DNA of 62,681 nucleotides from NCBI GenBank assembly GCA_900319635.1, contig ONPF01000029.1, forward strand, positions 1-62,681, written 5' to 3'. Positions 52,651-60,728 of the stretch are shown piece after piece. The notes beneath the pieces are model-generated. The model ran no database searches. It worked only from the letters and a program-made list of their open reading frames with translations, and was not told the origin of the DNA. Position numbers and translations under genes: made by a program. The stretch's first letter is position 1, and every line of letters begins with the position of its first letter. The stretch is from an uncultured Eubacteriales bacterium. Its GTDB lineage: Bacteria > Bacillota > Clostridia > Oscillospirales > Oscillospiraceae.

Positions 52651-52848
52651 TCATTTTTTGTATTCAGCAATATCACCCAGGGAACAATCCAGAATCTCAC
52701 AAAGGCGGTTCAAAGTATATGTGCTGACATTTTCGTTTTTTCGGAGCCGATCCAATTGCCCGCTGCTGAAGCCGAATTCTTTCAGTAATTTGTACTGCGA
52801 TATTCTTTTTTCTTTCATCTGAACCCACAGACGATCAAATACAATCAT
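52651..52848 (-). CDS. Small XRE-family (Cro/C1-type) repressor
   Basis: 65-aa single helix-turn-helix protein: MIVFDRLWVQMKEKRISQYK, LLKEFGFSSGQLDRLRKNEN, VSTYTLNRLCEILDCSLGDI. Typical of compact phage- or element-type regulators. Start 52848 fits the family; a GTG three codons upstream is possible. AT-rich like its surroundings. A palindromic operator-promoter lies divergently about 50 bp upstream. Confidence 0.88.
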   Translation of the reverse strand: MIVFDRLWVQMKEKRISQYKLLKEFGFSSGQLDRLRKNENVSTYTLNRLCEILDCSLGDIAEYKK

Positions 52849-52893
52849 ACAAATCACCGATCCCCAACACGAGAATAAAATATACGTTTTATG

Positions 52894-52922
52894 TTGACAA
52901 TAGCCCGTAATCGGGCTATACT
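52894..52922 (+). promoter_or_regulatory. Promoter with built-in palindromic operator
   Basis: TTGACA (52894-52899), 17-nt spacer, TATACT (52917-52922). The spacer contains the inverted repeat TAGCCCG-TAAT-CGGGCTA (52901-52918), which overlaps the -10 box: a likely binding site of the divergent XRE protein. No obvious gene follows for 280 bp. Confidence 0.82.
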
Positions 52923-53201
52923 ATCGTTGATGTTTAAACTAGGGTAAGGAGAATGAATGATCAAGGGAGATAAGGATCGAGCGAAAGCTTATGATGATTG
53001 CTAAGACGAATCAAACACTCATTTTTCTATTGTTCTATTGTAATGAAGAGCGGGTTAAGTGACGCTTTAGGAGGGTTGTTAATGACATAAGGAACGGGCG
53101 GGGTCTTCTATTAATACTCCTTGGTGTTATTGTGCCTTTTTTCGTGTCTTTTCTCTGCAGTATTTTCTTAATTTGCAAAGAATTTATAAGGAGGAGTTTT
53201 T
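52923..53201. other. AT-rich leader between the operator-promoter and the zinc-ribbon gene
   Basis: Contains a 15-codon frame with a good ribosome site (52957-53004, MIKGDKDRAKAYDDC) and several stops afterwards. It may be a decayed gene, or a long leader of the zinc-ribbon gene at 53202. Confidence 0.4.
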
Positions 53202-53597
53202 ATGGCTTTAATTACATGTCCAGAATGTGGAAAGCAAGTGTCTGGTGCAGCAGGAGCATGTCCGTTTTGTGGCTATCCAATTAGGGATACCGCCCCAAAA
53301 TCCGTTCGAATCAAGCTCCCGGATTCCTTGGCTGGTGCGGAAGTCGGGATGCTCAGCCGAAAAAACAAAGCAACGGTGTATGTTGGAAACGACATGGTTT
53401 GGTGTGGCCCTCTGGGAACTACGGCAGTTTTTGAGCTTCAGAATAAGGGAATTGCTGAGATTCAGATGGACTATGGTAATACCATTTCTGATGCAAAAGG
53501 AATAGTTGAGCCGGGACGCAGGTATACCGTGCAGTTTCTCCGGTATAAAGGCCTTGGTATCTTAAAGATGCCAGTATATGGTCTATTTGAGGAATAA
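53202..53597 (+). CDS. Zinc-ribbon protein of unknown function
   Basis: 131 aa. The N-terminal zinc ribbon has CPECGKQVSGAAGACPFCGYP (two CxxC pairs, residues 6-25). A beta-rich domain follows (KSVRIKLPDSLAGAEVGMLS to FLRYKGLGILKMPVYG). No transmembrane segment. AAGGAGGAG ribosome site. It lies in the AT-rich patch and may be controlled by the promoter at 52894. Confidence 0.82.
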   Translation: MALITCPECGKQVSGAAGACPFCGYPIRDTAPKSVRIKLPDSLAGAEVGMLSRKNKATVYVGNDMVWCGPLGTTAVFELQNKGIAEIQMDYGNTISDAKGIVEPGRRYTVQFLRYKGLGILKMPVYGLFEE

Positions 53598-53698
53598 AAG
53601 ATTTTCCATATAAGGAGTAGCGTGTAACCGAATCTCTTTGATGCACCTATGTTCTCTGCCCTTTCTTCTAAAACAAAGGGTGTGAGAGCGCTTTCTCA

Positions 53699-53727
53699 TT
53701 GCTTCCGCGGAGAAAATCTGTTATACT
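53699..53727 (+). promoter_or_regulatory. mfd promoter
   Basis: TTGCTT (53699-53704), 17-nt spacer, TATACT (53722-53727). The ATG at 53737 begins only 10 bases after the -10 box, so the transcript should have almost no leader. Confidence 0.7.
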
Positions 53728-53736
53728 ATCCCCGCT

Positions 53737-56700
53737 ATGGAACTTCTCATCAAACAAATACTGGAAAACAAGGAAGCCGCCGCCCTCCCCTCTTTGCTGG
53801 AGAGCGGAGGGCTTCCTGCGCTCGTTTCCGGCCTTTCGGCGGTGCACCGGGCCAATCTGGCCGCCGCGCTGCGGCTGGAGACCGGCCTGCCCCTGGTGGT
53901 CCTCTGCCCGGACGACACCGCGGCGGAGAATATGGCCCGGGATCTGCAGGCCATGCTGCAGCTTCCCGTGACGACGATCGGGATGCGGGACTTCACCTTC
54001 TACGCCGCCGAGGCCGCCTCCCGCCAGGCGGAGCAAAAGCGCCTTGCCGCCCTCTACGCCCTGAGTCTGGGGCAGGTGGAGATCCTGACCGCCTCCGTGG
54101 CGGGGCTGCTGCAGCGCACCCTCCCGCCCCAGACCCTGCAGCAGGCCGCCTTCACCCTGGAGGCCGGCGGCAGCTATGCCATCGAGGACGCGGAGGACGC
54201 CCTGCTGCGCTGCGGCTATGTCCGCACGGAGCAGGTGGAGGGGCCAGGACAGTTTGCCCGCCGGGGCGGCATCCTGGACTTCTTCTCCCCCGCCGACCAG
54301 AAGCCCGTCCGGGTGGAGTTCTGGGGGGACGACATCGACTCCATGGGCCACTTCGACGTGAGCTCCCAGCGCCGCTCGGAACCCATCGAGCGCTGCGTGA
54401 TCCTCCCCGCGGCGGAGACCCTGCCCAGCCTGACCCTGGGCGGGATCGAGACCCTGGCCCGGCAGATCGAGAGCTACGCCGAGCGCTATGCCAAAAAGCG
54501 CGCCAGCGAGCACGCGGCGACCCTGGCCGCCACCCTCCGCGCCGACGCGGATCGGCTCCGGGGCGGGGTGCTGATGTCCGACGCGGATCGCTATCTGCCC
54601 CTCATCTACCCCATGGCCTGCGCCATGGATTACCTGCCGGAAAACGCCCTTCTGGTGCTGGAGCAGCCCGCCCGCTGCGCCGAGCGCGCCAGGGACTTTC
54701 AGAAGCAGCTGCAGGAGGATCTGCAGGAGCTGCAGAAGCGAGGGCAGGTGGCCGTCAGCGCCGACGCCTTTTCCCTCGGCTGGGACGGGGCGGTGAAGCG
54801 CCTGGGGGACTTCCCCCTCTATATGACCGACGCCTTCACCGTGGGGCGCACCCCCCTGCCGCCGAAGACCCTCACCAGCATCCCGGCCAAGCAGCTGCCC
54901 TCCTACGCGGGCAGCGCCCAGACCGCCGCGGAGGACGTGTCCCTCTACCTCAAGCAGGGCTACCGGGTGCTGGTGCTGGCCGGGGACGAGCGCCGGGGCA
55001 AGGTGCTGCAGGACTTCTTCAAGGAGCATGAGATCCCCGCCCTCCTGGATCCGGAGCTGAAGCGGCTCCCCGACTTCGGCCAGTGCCGCATCGGCGTGGG
55101 CGCCCTCTCCGCGGGGCTGGAGTACCCGGGCATCAAGCTGGCGGTGCTCACTGACGCCCAGCTTCTCCGGGCGCGGAACAAAAAGGCCGCGTCCAAAAAG
55201 AAGCTCCCCTCCAACCGCCAGCGGATCGAGAGCTACGCCGACCTCTCCGTGGGGGACTTCGTGGTGCACGAAAACCACGGCATCGGCCGTTTCGCCGGCA
55301 TCGTGAAGATGCAGGTGGACGGCTTTGAAAAGGACTATGTGAAGATCCAGTACGCCGGGACGGACAGCCTGTATGTGCCGGCCACACAGCTGGATCTGGT
55401 GACCAAATACACCGGCGCCGGGGAGGAAAAGCCCGTCAAGCTCTCCAAGATGGGGGGCGCCGAGTGGGCCAAGACCCGCCAGCGTGCCAAGAGCGCCGCC
55501 AAGGACATGGCCAAGAAGCTCATCGCCCTCTATGCCGAGCGGCAGCGGCTCCCGGGCTACGCCTTCTCGCCGGACAGCGAGTGGCAGAGGGAGTTTGAGG
55601 AAAACTTCGGTTACACCGAGACCGACGATCAGCTCCGCTGCACGGCGGAAATCAAGGCGGACATGGAGTCCTCCGTGCCCATGGATCGGCTGCTCTGCGG
55701 CGACGTGGGCTTCGGCAAGACCGAGGTGGCCCTCCGGGCGGTGATGAAGTGCGTGCTGGACGGCAAGCAGGCCGCCATCCTGGTGCCCACCACGGTGCTG
55801 GCCCAGCAGCATTACCAGACCGCGCTGCAGCGCTTCTTCGGCTTCCCGGTGGAGATCGGGGTGCTGAGCCGCTTCAAGACCGGCGGCCAGTCCCAGAAGC
55901 TGATCGCCGACCTTGCCACCGGCAAGTGCGACCTGGTCATCGGCACCCACCGGCTCCTCTCCAAGGACGTGAAGTTCAAGGATCTGGGGCTGCTGGTGGT
56001 GGACGAGGAGCAGCGCTTCGGCGTGACCCACAAGGAGCACATCAAGGAGCTGTCCAGGGGCGTGGACGTGCTGACCCTCTCGGCCACCCCCATCCCCCGG
56101 ACGCTGAACATGGCCATGTCCGGCATCCGGGACATGTCCACCATCGAGGAGCCGCCGGAGGATCGTCTGCCGGTGCAGACCTTCGTGATGGAGCACGACT
56201 GGGGCGTGATCTCCGACGCCATTCGCCGGGAGCTGCAGCGGGGCGGCCAGGTCTACTACCTGCACAACCGCATCGACGACATCGACCGCACCGCGGTGCG
56301 CCTGCGGAGCATGTTGGAGGGCGTCACCGTGGCGGTGGCCCACGGGCAGATGGACAAGAACATGCTCTCCTCCGTCATGGAGAGCGTGGTCAGCGGCGAG
56401 ACCCAGGTGCTGGTGTGCACCACCATCATCGAGACCGGCATCGACATTCCCAATGTGAACACCCTGATCATCGAGGACGCGGATCGCCTGGGGCTTGCCC
56501 AGCTGCACCAGATCCGGGGCCGGGTGGGGCGCTCCACCCGCAGAGCCAGCGCCTATCTCACCTTCCGGCGGGACAAGGTGCTCAACGAGATCGCCGAAAA
56601 GCGCCTCTCCGCCATCCGGGACTTCGCCGCCTTCGGCTCCGGCTTCAAGATCGCCATGCGCGACCTGGAGATCCGGGGCGCGGGCAACCTCCTGGGGGCG

Positions 56701-57261
56701 GAACAGTCCGGCCACATGATCGACGTGGGCTATGATATGTATATGAAGCTCCTGTCGGAGGCCGTGCTGGAGGCGCGGGGCATCCCCGTCCCCCAGCGGG
56801 CGGAGTGCTCGGCGGATCTGGCCATCGCCGCCAACATCCCGGAGCGCTATGTGCCCTCCTCGGAGCAGCGCATGGATCTCTACCGCCGCATCGCCGCCAT
56901 CCGCAGCGAGGAGGAGGCGGACGACCTGCTGGATGAGCTCATTGACCGCTACGGCGACCCGCCCGGCGGCGTCAGCGCCCTCATTCAGGTGGCGCTGCTG
57001 CGGGGCGAGGCGGGCAAGGCCGGCGTCACCGACATCGCTCAGAAGCAGGGCTATCTGCGCTTCACCGTGAAGGATTTCGACATGGAGAAGGTCTCCGCCC
57101 TCTATGCCCGGCCGGAGTACAAGGGCAGGCTCCGGGTGGAGGCGGGCTCCAAGCCCTGTCTGAGCCTGAAGATCAAGACCAAGACCCGGGTGGTGGACGA
57201 GGCACGGCGCTTCGTTGCCGACTGGGGCGCCGGAAGCACGGGAAAAGAGGAGAGCACATGA
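53737..57261 (+). CDS. mfd: Transcription-repair coupling factor Mfd
   Basis: 1174-aa ATP-driven translocase that removes RNA polymerase stalled at lesions and recruits UvrA. N-terminal UvrB-like module (to about 350), RNA-polymerase interaction domain YADLSVGDFVVHENHGIGRF (near 495), RecG-like motor with Walker A LLCGDVGFGKTEVALRA, DEEQ box VVDEEQRFGVTHKEHIK and SATPIPRTLNMAMSGIRDMS, and a C-terminal TRCF domain (from about 1040). No Shine-Dalgarno before ATG 53737, and the promoter is 10 bases away. Overlaps the next gene by 4 bp. Confidence 0.97.
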   Translation: MELLIKQILENKEAAALPSLLESGGLPALVSGLSAVHRANLAAALRLETGLPLVVLCPDDTAAENMARDLQAMLQLPVTTIGMRDFTFYAAEAASRQAEQKRLAALYALSLGQVEILTASVAGLLQRTLPPQTLQQAAFTLEAGGSYAIEDAEDALLRCGYVRTEQVEGPGQFARRGGILDFFSPADQKPVRVEFWGDDIDSMGHFDVSSQRRSEPIERCVILPAAETLPSLTLGGIETLARQIESYAERYAKKRASEHAATLAATLRADADRLRGGVLMSDADRYLPLIYPMACAMDYLPENALLVLEQPARCAERARDFQKQLQEDLQELQKRGQVAVSADAFSLGWDGAVKRLGDFPLYMTDAFTVGRTPLPPKTLTSIPAKQLPSYAGSAQTAAEDVSLYLKQGYRVLVLAGDERRGKVLQDFFKEHEIPALLDPELKRLPDFGQCRIGVGALSAGLEYPGIKLAVLTDAQLLRARNKKAASKKKLPSNRQRIESYADLSVGDFVVHENHGIGRFAGIVKMQVDGFEKDYVKIQYAGTDSLYVPATQLDLVTKYTGAGEEKPVKLSKMGGAEWAKTRQRAKSAAKDMAKKLIALYAERQRLPGYAFSPDSEWQREFEENFGYTETDDQLRCTAEIKADMESSVPMDRLLCGDVGFGKTEVALRAVMKCVLDGKQAAILVPTTVLAQQHYQTALQRFFGFPVEIGVLSRFKTGGQSQKLIADLATGKCDLVIGTHRLLSKDVKFKDLGLLVVDEEQRFGVTHKEHIKELSRGVDVLTLSATPIPRTLNMAMSGIRDMSTIEEPPEDRLPVQTFVMEHDWGVISDAIRRELQRGGQVYYLHNRIDDIDRTAVRLRSMLEGVTVAVAHGQMDKNMLSSVMESVVSGETQVLVCTTIIETGIDIPNVNTLIIEDADRLGLAQLHQIRGRVGRSTRRASAYLTFRRDKVLNEIAEKRLSAIRDFAAFGSGFKIAMRDLEIRGAGNLLGAEQSGHMIDVGYDMYMKLLSEAVLEARGIPVPQRAECSADLAIAANIPERYVPSSEQRMDLYRRIAAIRSEEEADDLLDELIDRYGDPPGGVSALIQVALLRGEAGKAGVTDIAQKQGYLRFTVKDFDMEKVSALYARPEYKGRLRVEAGSKPCLSLKIKTKTRVVDEARRFVADWGAGSTGKEEST

Positions 57262-58439
57262 AAAAGCTGTTGCTGCTGTTGATCGCGCTCTGCGCGGCGG
57301 GGGTGGTATTTTTCGCCTGCATGGGAGGCGAAGAGGCGCCGGAGCCCGCCGTGCCCACGGAGACGCCCTCCGGGGAGCAGAGCACCCCGGAGCCGGAGCC
57401 CTCCGGCGTGGATTACGCGGCGATTTACGCGCTCCACGAGCCGGAAGAGATCGTCATGACCGTGGACGGCCGGGAGATCAGCTGGCAGGAGTATTACTAC
57501 TATTATTATAATGTGGCCGCCAACTGGGAAAACGGCTTTGTGGAGACCATGTACGCCGGCGGCGCCGCAGGCTGGGAGAGTCCGGCGGACGCCGAGGGGC
57601 ACAGCTACGCCCAGATCCTCCCCACCAGTGTGGAGCGGATGCTCCGCCGGGATCTGGCAGCGGAGGAGCTGGCTCAGGAGCACGGCATCTCCCTCACGGA
57701 GGAGGACGAGGCGGCGATCCAGGCCGCCTATCAGGAGGATCTGGCCTATATCCAGGGCCTGGGCTACACCGAGGAGCAGTTTTTCACCCTGCTGGAGCCC
57801 TTCTACGTGAGCGAGGAGATGTACTGGCGCTCGCTGCGCAGTCAGGTGCTGTATATGGCCTGTTACCGGGAGCTGGTGGGCGAAAATGGCGAAAAGCTGC
57901 CGGAACAGCAAGTGCTGGACTGGATGGAGGCGCAGGGCTATCTCTCCCTGGATCGGATCCGCATCGCCACGGTGGATGACGTCACCGGCCAGTCGCTGCC
58001 GCCGGAGGCCGCGGCACAGCAGGAGGCGCTGGCGGAGGAGCTCTCCGCCCGGCTGCGGAGCATCGAGGATCCCCAGGAGCGGGAGGCGCTGTTTCTGGAG
58101 CTCAAGGCCCAGTACGACCCCCAGGGGCTTTCCTATGTGGCGAACGCCGACTGGGTGGATCCGGAAATCTATGCGGCCACAGCCGCGCTGGAGCCGGGGG
58201 AGGTGTCCCCGGTGCTGGCGCTGGACGGGGACTATTACATCATCCTGCGCCGCCCCCTGAGCGCGGAGGACGAGATCTCCACCACCTACAGCCGGGATCC
58301 GGTGCGCTCGATCCTGGCAGGCAAGGGGCTGGAGCCCCTGCTGGAGGAGCGCATGGCGGCGCAGAAGCTCGCCTATGCCCCGGGCTTTGCCCCGCCGGAG
58401 GTTCTGGACTACTACACAAACCCGAAATACGCGGCATGA
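57258..58439 (+). CDS. SurA/PrsA-like peptidyl-prolyl isomerase lipoprotein
   Basis: 393 aa. Signal segment with possible lipobox VFFAC (Cys21). Acidic Pro-rich linker (25-50). Helical chaperone region (about 60-215: ISWQEYYYYYYNVAANWENG, EEHGISLTEEDEAAIQ-like helices). Parvulin-type domain at about 225-345, with DRIRIATVDD, SYVANADWVDPEIYAATAAL and LEPGEVSPVLALDGDYYIIL. It would fold exported proteins outside the membrane. ATGA coupling with mfd is common in Clostridia. Confidence 0.85.
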   Translation: MKKLLLLLIALCAAGVVFFACMGGEEAPEPAVPTETPSGEQSTPEPEPSGVDYAAIYALHEPEEIVMTVDGREISWQEYYYYYYNVAANWENGFVETMYAGGAAGWESPADAEGHSYAQILPTSVERMLRRDLAAEELAQEHGISLTEEDEAAIQAAYQEDLAYIQGLGYTEEQFFTLLEPFYVSEEMYWRSLRSQVLYMACYRELVGENGEKLPEQQVLDWMEAQGYLSLDRIRIATVDDVTGQSLPPEAAAQQEALAEELSARLRSIEDPQEREALFLELKAQYDPQGLSYVANADWVDPEIYAATAALEPGEVSPVLALDGDYYIILRRPLSAEDEISTTYSRDPVRSILAGKGLEPLLEERMAAQKLAYAPGFAPPEVLDYYTNPKYAA

Positions 58440-58455
58440 TCGTCAAAAGAGCATG

Positions 58456-58491
58456 CAAAAGGCTGTGACCACACCGGTCACAGCCTTTTGC
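58456..58491. terminator. Bidirectional terminator between the isomerase and gerAB-like genes
   Basis: CAAAAGGCTGTGACC-ACACC-GGTCACAGCCTTTTG, 15-bp arms. Confidence 0.92.
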
Positions 58492-59599
58492 GTTTGAGGC
58501 CGAGGAGGAGAAGGCCGGGGATCAGCAGTGCCGCCGAAAGACTGAGGGCGGGGATCAGCCGCCGGGACCAGAACAGCAGACTCGCCGGCTCCGGCGCCAG
58601 CACCAGCCCCAGACCAATGGCCGCAAGGCCGCCCAGCCAGATGAGCCAGCGCCCGTTTGCAAAATCCAGGCGCCGCTCTTCCGGCTGCGGAGAATAGCCG
58701 CAGGCCAGCCGCAGACAGCGTTGGGCGGCCTGGAGACAGAGCCCCGTCAACAGAAAGTCCGGCAGGATCCAGAGCCCCACCACCAGCGCCTCCACCCGCT
58801 CCAGGCTGCGGAAAAACACCAGATTCCTTACCAGCGCGAAAAATGGTGCCGAGAGGCGTGCGCAGAGCGGCGCGCCGAAGCGCCCCTGCACCGCGGCGCC
58901 CAGCAGGGTAAGCCCCAGTGGGAACAGGGCCAGCAGCCCGGCCTTCCGCCGAAAGGTCCCCTTTTCCCGGGGCTGCCCCGGCAGGAAAAAGAAGTACGCC
59001 GCAAGGCCGAAGGCCGCAATGTCCAGGCTCGGCCAGCTGCCCCGCAGCAGAAGCCCGGCGTCCGCCGGGGTGAGGGGCATAAGCTCCGTCCAGTCCGCCG
59101 CCCGCAGCCCTGCCAGCAGCAGAACCAGCAAGACGGAGAGCAGCAGCGGCTCCGCCATCCGCGCAACCCGCAGCAGGCTCTTGAGCGGGCCCAGGGCGGC
59201 CAGCAGCGCCAGCAGTCCCATGGGGATCACGAAGTTTGCCGCGGCGCTGCGGGGGTACACGGTGACCAGGAAGCGATCCGCCCCCACCCGCAGGGTAAAG
59301 GCGCAGTAGAGCAGCAGCCAGCCCCCCAAAAGCAGCAGAAAGCCCCGTCCCAGGCGCGCGCCGAGTACGCGCAGGGCGAAATCCGGCAGGCTCTCCCCCT
59401 CCTGCAGGCTGCGCCGCAGGCGGCTCAGCGCCCAGGCGTAGAGCAGCAGAACCGGCAGCGCCAGAAGCGGCGCCGCCCAGGCCGCTCTGCCCGCCTGCTC
59501 TGCGGCAGAGCCCGGGATCAGCCGCAGGATCGGGGACAGCAGCGCCAGACCGCAGAGGCTCTGCAGCTGCCGCCGAAAAAAGGACTCGTTTTCCCTCAT
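58478..59599 (-). CDS. GerAB-type spore germinant receptor subunit (APC-fold permease)
   Basis: 373 aa, about ten hydrophobic helices, no soluble domain. Matches the GerAB/ArcD/ProY pattern of inner-membrane subunits that bind germinant and pass ions (e.g. FFRRQLQSLCGLALLSPILR and RVGADRFLVTVYPRSAAANF). Very Leu/Arg/Ala-rich codon use. Third gene of a leftward operon, 13 bp after the GerAC-like gene. In Bacillus the B gene comes second. Confidence 0.82.
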   Translation of the reverse strand: MRENESFFRRQLQSLCGLALLSPILRLIPGSAAEQAGRAAWAAPLLALPVLLLYAWALSRLRRSLQEGESLPDFALRVLGARLGRGFLLLLGGWLLLYCAFTLRVGADRFLVTVYPRSAAANFVIPMGLLALLAALGPLKSLLRVARMAEPLLLSVLLVLLLAGLRAADWTELMPLTPADAGLLLRGSWPSLDIAAFGLAAYFFFLPGQPREKGTFRRKAGLLALFPLGLTLLGAAVQGRFGAPLCARLSAPFFALVRNLVFFRSLERVEALVVGLWILPDFLLTGLCLQAAQRCLRLACGYSPQPEERRLDFANGRWLIWLGGLAAIGLGLVLAPEPASLLFWSRRLIPALSLSAALLIPGLLLLGLKRKRL

Positions 59600-59612
59600 C
59601 GCTCCACCGCCT

Positions 59613-60728
59613 TCAGTTCATGTCGCCCGCGTGGCGAAGCTCCCCTTGCACCGAGACGCTCATCCGCAGGGAGGGGAGCAGCGTACCCAGATCCCGGCTC
59701 AAGCCCCGCCCCCGGATGGGAGAGGCTTGCTCCAGGCGCCTCCCAAGCCCCAAAAAATCCACGCCCAGGCTTTGGGAGAGCTCCAGCACGTTCCCGATCC
59801 GCCGGGAGAGGCTGGATTCCAGCCGGGCGGTGAGGGCGTCGGCATAGTGCGGATCCGTCACGGCGGAGAAGTCGTCGATCTCCAGCGCCGCGCCTTGCAC
59901 CCGGACGCGGATCTCCAGCCCGTTGAGGGCGCCGTCCTCCCCCCAGAGCGGCTGCAGGCGGCAGCTGCTCTCCTGCAGCTCCACCGTGGCGCGGCGCCCG
60001 GATGCGTCCTCCAGCACCAGCGGGCTGGGGCGCAGCGTGTCCGTGAGCAGCGCCACGCCCAGGGCGTCCTCGCTGTGGATCAGCGCCCGCAGCTTGCCGT
60101 CCACCAGGACGCCATAGCCATCGGGCTCCACGGTGGAGCCGCTCTTTTCCCCCTCCTCGGCGGAGGGCGCCAGGCGCAGCGTGCGCACCACGGCTGCGCC
60201 CTGCTCATCCAGATTCCGGAGGATCGCCCCGGCAGAGGTGAGGCGGGCCGCCTCCCCCTCGGCCTGCTCCAGGGCGCTCAGCACATCGGCGATCCCCTTG
60301 CCGCCCTCCACCGCCGTCATGGCCTCCTTGGCGGAGGCGTCCAGCAGCAGAAAGACCGGCATGTCCAGCCGCAGGTCGGAGGAGTGGCACACATAGGAGA
60401 GCAGATCGAGGAGCCCCTCCCTGGCAAGCCCCTCCCCCACCAGAATGTGCTGCAGATGGCCGCAGAACAGCGGCCCCTCCAGAGAGCGCTGCTGCAGGCG
60501 CTCCATGGCGTCGCTGACGCTTGCGCCCACCGCGCTGGAGCAGGAGGCGTTCTCCTCCTCCGCACCGGAGAAGCTGGCCAGGCTCAGCAGCACCCCGCCC
60601 GGCGCCGCGTCCAGCCCCATCGTCTCCGCCAGGCGGAGCTGCTCCACCTCCCGGCGCTCCGTGTACAGAAAGCTGCAGCCGCTCAGCAGCGGCGTCACAA
60701 GCAGCAGAAGCAGGATGGCACGTTTCAT
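59613..60728 (-). CDS. GerAC-type spore germination lipoprotein
   Basis: 371 aa. Lipoprotein signal LLSGC (Cys18), YTERREVEQLRLAETMGLDA (the start of the Ger(x)C family), and a C-terminal domain typical of the family with LEIRVRVQGAALEIDD and LESSLSRRIGNVLELSQSLG plus VDFLGLGRRLEQ. It forms the outer-leaflet subunit of a germinant receptor. Overlaps the GerAA gene by 4 bp. Confidence 0.88.
   Translation of the reverse strand: MKRAILLLLLVTPLLSGCSFLYTERREVEQLRLAETMGLDAAPGGVLLSLASFSGAEEENASCSSAVGASVSDAMERLQQRSLEGPLFCGHLQHILVGEGLAREGLLDLLSYVCHSSDLRLDMPVFLLLDASAKEAMTAVEGGKGIADVLSALEQAEGEAARLTSAGAILRNLDEQGAAVVRTLRLAPSAEEGEKSGSTVEPDGYGVLVDGKLRALIHSEDALGVALLTDTLRPSPLVLEDASGRRATVELQESSCRLQPLWGEDGALNGLEIRVRVQGAALEIDDFSAVTDPHYADALTARLESSLSRRIGNVLELSQSLGVDFLGLGRRLEQASPIRGRGLSRDLGTLLPSLRMSVSVQGELRHAGDMN

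Noticed and set aside
52957-53004. 15-codon gene after the operator-promoter
   Set aside because: The ribosome site is good, but a frame this short cannot be supported from sequence alone; kept only as a possibility in a finding.
53668-56715. 1015-codon open frame on the minus strand
   Set aside because: Antisense shadow of mfd; low-complexity His/Gly/Leu composition and no recognisable domain.
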